Assembly (NCBI GenBank): GCA_900546465.1
Contig: URCX01000085.1
Coordinates: 1-8,667 of the forward strand
Reading direction: 5' to 3'
DNA length: 8,667 bases
From: an uncultured Bacteroidota bacterium
GTDB lineage: Bacteria; Bacteroidota; Bacteroidia; Bacteroidales; P3
Below, one piece after another: positions 7,106-8,667 of the stretch. Within the stretch, counting starts at the first letter, position 1. The number at the start of each line of letters is the position of its first letter. The position numbers and the translations under genes are program-made. The notes beneath the pieces were generated by a model. The model made no database searches. It was not told the DNA's origin and saw only the letters and a list, made by a program, of their open reading frames with translations.

Positions 7106-7495
7106 ATGAAAGCACAGACAAAGAAACATTTGATTAAGAGCTACCAGAATTTACCTCAGGAGGCGAAAGATATGTTCGACGCCCAATATGGCGAAGGCTA
7201 CGCCAACGCTGCTCAAAAGATAACCAAACCTGATGGTTCTTCTCTTTATGTCGTGCCTTTGGAAACAGAAGACGCAGTTTATATGGTTAAGGTTGACGTT
7301 GTTGTGGATTCCAAGTTTACGGAAGAAGAGTTCGATAAAGAAATCCTCGGTTCATCAAAGAATGATGATGATATAGCGGGTGGTGATAGCGAGGAAGAGG
7401 AAGACGAGACGCAAGGAAAAGATAAGTTCGTCCTTGTTCATGGGGATTATTCCGAGATTGAACAAACGGAAGAGCCTAAGGAAGATTTGGAATAG
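7106..7495 (+). CDS. Conserved hypothetical small acidic protein
   Basis: This 129-residue protein has no signal peptide or membrane segment and is probably cytoplasmic. I prefer the ATG at 7106 over the in-frame GTG at 7097, because GGAG at 7094-7097 lies eight bases before that ATG and would overlap the GTG. The N-terminal ~85 residues look folded. They start with a basic helix-like stretch (TKKHLIKSYQNLPQEAKDMF), followed by YGEGYANAAQKITKPDGSSL, then YVVPLETEDAVYMVKVDVVV, which resembles beta strands. The C-terminal third is very rich in Asp and Glu (for example DSEEEEDETQ) and probably disordered. I associate this layout with a family of unknown function in Bacteroidales, from memory only. 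The gene sits 122 bases after the CHU_C protein gene and ends at a strong terminator. No function should be assigned. Confidence 0.8.
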   Translation: MKAQTKKHLIKSYQNLPQEAKDMFDAQYGEGYANAAQKITKPDGSSLYVVPLETEDAVYMVKVDVVVDSKFTEEEFDKEILGSSKNDDDIAGGDSEEEEDETQGKDKFVLVHGDYSEIEQTEEPKEDLE

Positions 7496-7524
7496 GGAAA
7501 TTATACTGTCTTGACGCAGAAAAT

Positions 7525-7554
7525 GAGGATTGAATTTGTTCAGTCCTCTTTTTT
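7525..7554 (+). terminator. Intrinsic terminator of the acidic-protein gene
   Basis: GAGGATTGAA (7525-7534) pairs with TTCAGTCCTC (7539-7548) over ten bases with one G-U pair, around the loop TTTG. Six T residues follow (7549-7554). The 3' arm and T-run overlap the last codons of the converging minus-strand gene. Read on the minus strand, the same hairpin is followed by CATTTTC, so it may also work, less well, in that direction. Confidence 0.85.
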
Positions 7555-8667
7555 ATTGTCCTTACATGTGATTGCATAGAACCAACAGAATGCGAAACTG
7601 CAAAAATGCACTCCCGCCTGACGCTCCAAGACGGATTCCGTCATCATGAACAAGGCTATAATGGCAATCCCAGACAATAGGACATAGCCGTTCTTGTTCC
7701 ATAGTCGCAAAGCAAAGCAAACAAAGACTGCCACCAAACATGCCAATCCCAACACCCCTATTGCAACTGTCGTTTGAAGAAACTGATTGTGTGCATTAAG
7801 ATAACGACCAAAGGATACGTCTCTTTCATTGTAGAAATTTTCCAAGACATCTCTTGTATCACCTGTGCCGTATCCTATAAAGGGACTTCGTAACAGTAAT
7901 TCATGGATGTTAGTATAGATAAAAGTTCGTTGAGAAATGGAATCGGAATATTTTTTGAGCTTTACATCTGTTTCTATGTTCATTCTGTCGCCGATATTGT
8001 CGTAACGCTGTTTGTAATTCTTTACATTGAAAGTTGCAATGACGACCAATGCCGAGAAGATTATAAAGAATGCGGATTTTGCATATTTGGTTCTTGAAAA
8101 CAAAAGTTCGGAGAGTATGATTAAATGAACCAAAGACATTGCAATGAAAGCAATACGCGAACTTAACAATATGACAAAGACATCGAAAAAGAGAATAAAT
8201 GCAGCTTTGATAATGGCTGATTGTTTTTGATTGAGCTTAAAGTTTTCTGTAAGAGGTATCTTATAGGATAGAAGTATGGCAACACTTGCGAAAAGGGAAA
8301 GATAAGTTGCGTGATATTCGTTTGCCAAACGGGTATAAAAAAGGTATTCGCTCCTAAAACCCTCTCCGGAGAAAGCTTTGATAAAACCATGTATCAAACA
8401 ATAGCATAAAACGATTATAAGTCCTGCGATGAATGCGGAAGCGTAAATCCATAAGTGTTTCTTGTCAAGGTGTTGTTTCGGAACGAAACAAAAAAGGAAG
8501 GGTAAGAGTATCAAAGGCAGCTTGATTTGCAAATCCATCAGACCGTATGCAGTATTGCTGCTCCAAAGCATGCCTATGCAATAAAAAATATAAAGTCCGC
8601 TCAACCAAAACAACGGATTGCGGAAATCGAATATTTGTTTGACTGTGTATTTGCTGCGGAATAATTC
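7540..8667 (-). CDS. O-antigen ligase/polymerase-like membrane protein (Wzy_C family, 5' partial)
   Basis: At least 375 codons lie in the window and the frame is open to the right edge, so the true start is outside. The TTG at 8613 is not convincing, because the upstream codons read as protein (for example IFDFRNP) and lead into LFWLSGLYIFYCIGMLWSSN. The protein is almost entirely membrane segments with short loops. Counting from that TTG, family landmarks are DLQIKLPLILLPFLF at about 27-41, LLSSRIAFIA at 149-158, and a large extracytoplasmic loop at about 195-275. That loop carries RSPFIGYGTGD and ends NAHNQFLQTTVAIGVLGL, the Wzy_C signature with a His. TESVLERQAG lies near 325-334. Such proteins join or polymerise glycan repeat units on lipid carriers at the periplasmic face of the inner membrane, in LPS or capsule assembly. 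Ligase and polymerase roles cannot be told apart by sequence at this level. Other glycan genes may lie to the right. Confidence 0.88.
   Translation of the reverse strand, partial: ELFRSKYTVKQIFDFRNPLFWLSGLYIFYCIGMLWSSNTAYGLMDLQIKLPLILLPFLFCFVPKQHLDKKHLWIYASAFIAGLIIVLCYCLIHGFIKAFSGEGFRSEYLFYTRLANEYHATYLSLFASVAILLSYKIPLTENFKLNQKQSAIIKAAFILFFDVFVILLSSRIAFIAMSLVHLIILSELLFSRTKYAKSAFFIIFSALVVIATFNVKNYKQRYDNIGDRMNIETDVKLKKYSDSISQRTFIYTNIHELLLRSPFIGYGTGDTRDVLENFYNERDVSFGRYLNAHNQFLQTTVAIGVLGLACLVAVFVCFALRLWNKNGYVLLSGIAIIALFMMTESVLERQAGVHFCSFAFCWFYAITCKDNKKED

Noticed and set aside
1..8667. CRISPR arrays, insertion sequences or long repeats
   Set aside because: None seen: no spaced repeats, no transposase and no terminal inverted repeats in the window.

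Overview
The window looks like ordinary chromosome from a Bacteroidota bacterium, most likely of the order Bacteroidales. Four things point there. Two promoters match the Bacteroidota consensus TTTG-N19-TAnnTTTG. Two proteins end in secretion or cell-surface C-terminal domains of the type IX secretion system (T9SS), one of type A and one like type B. There is a small acidic protein of a kind I associate with Bacteroidales. The O-antigen ligase-like protein has the N-terminal sequence style common in this phylum. A species cannot be named from the sequence alone.

Layout. Bases 1-2736 (+) hold most of the restriction and translocation subunit of a type I restriction-modification enzyme (HsdR). 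Its first ~120 residues, and presumably hsdM and hsdS, lie outside the window. A complete tRNA-Lys(UUU) follows at 2876-2948, with its own consensus promoter and an intrinsic terminator. The terminator's T-run forms the -33 box of the next promoter. That promoter drives a ~150-nt leader, which contains a possible 26-codon hydrophobic microprotein, and then a secreted M1-family metallo-aminopeptidase with a T9SS type A sorting domain (3173-5485). Sixty-two bases on comes an ECF-like sigma factor (5548-6105). It overlaps by ATGA a single-pass membrane protein (6102-6983) that ends in a gliding-motility-associated (CHU_C, T9SS type B-like) domain. By position and topology this protein is a candidate anti-sigma or sensor partner. 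A small acidic protein of unknown function (7106-7495) ends at a strong intrinsic terminator. Converging on it from the right, on the minus strand, is an O-antigen ligase/polymerase-like membrane protein (7540-8667) whose start is cut off by the window edge.

How they fit together. HsdR is defence; the tRNA is housekeeping. The aminopeptidase, sigma factor and CHU_C membrane protein may form a transcription unit linked to protein export and the cell surface, because no convincing terminator or promoter separates them. The most unusual element is the sigma factor paired with an inner-membrane protein whose periplasmic end resembles a T9SS cargo signal. The part of the signalling model that goes beyond gene order and domain content is inference.
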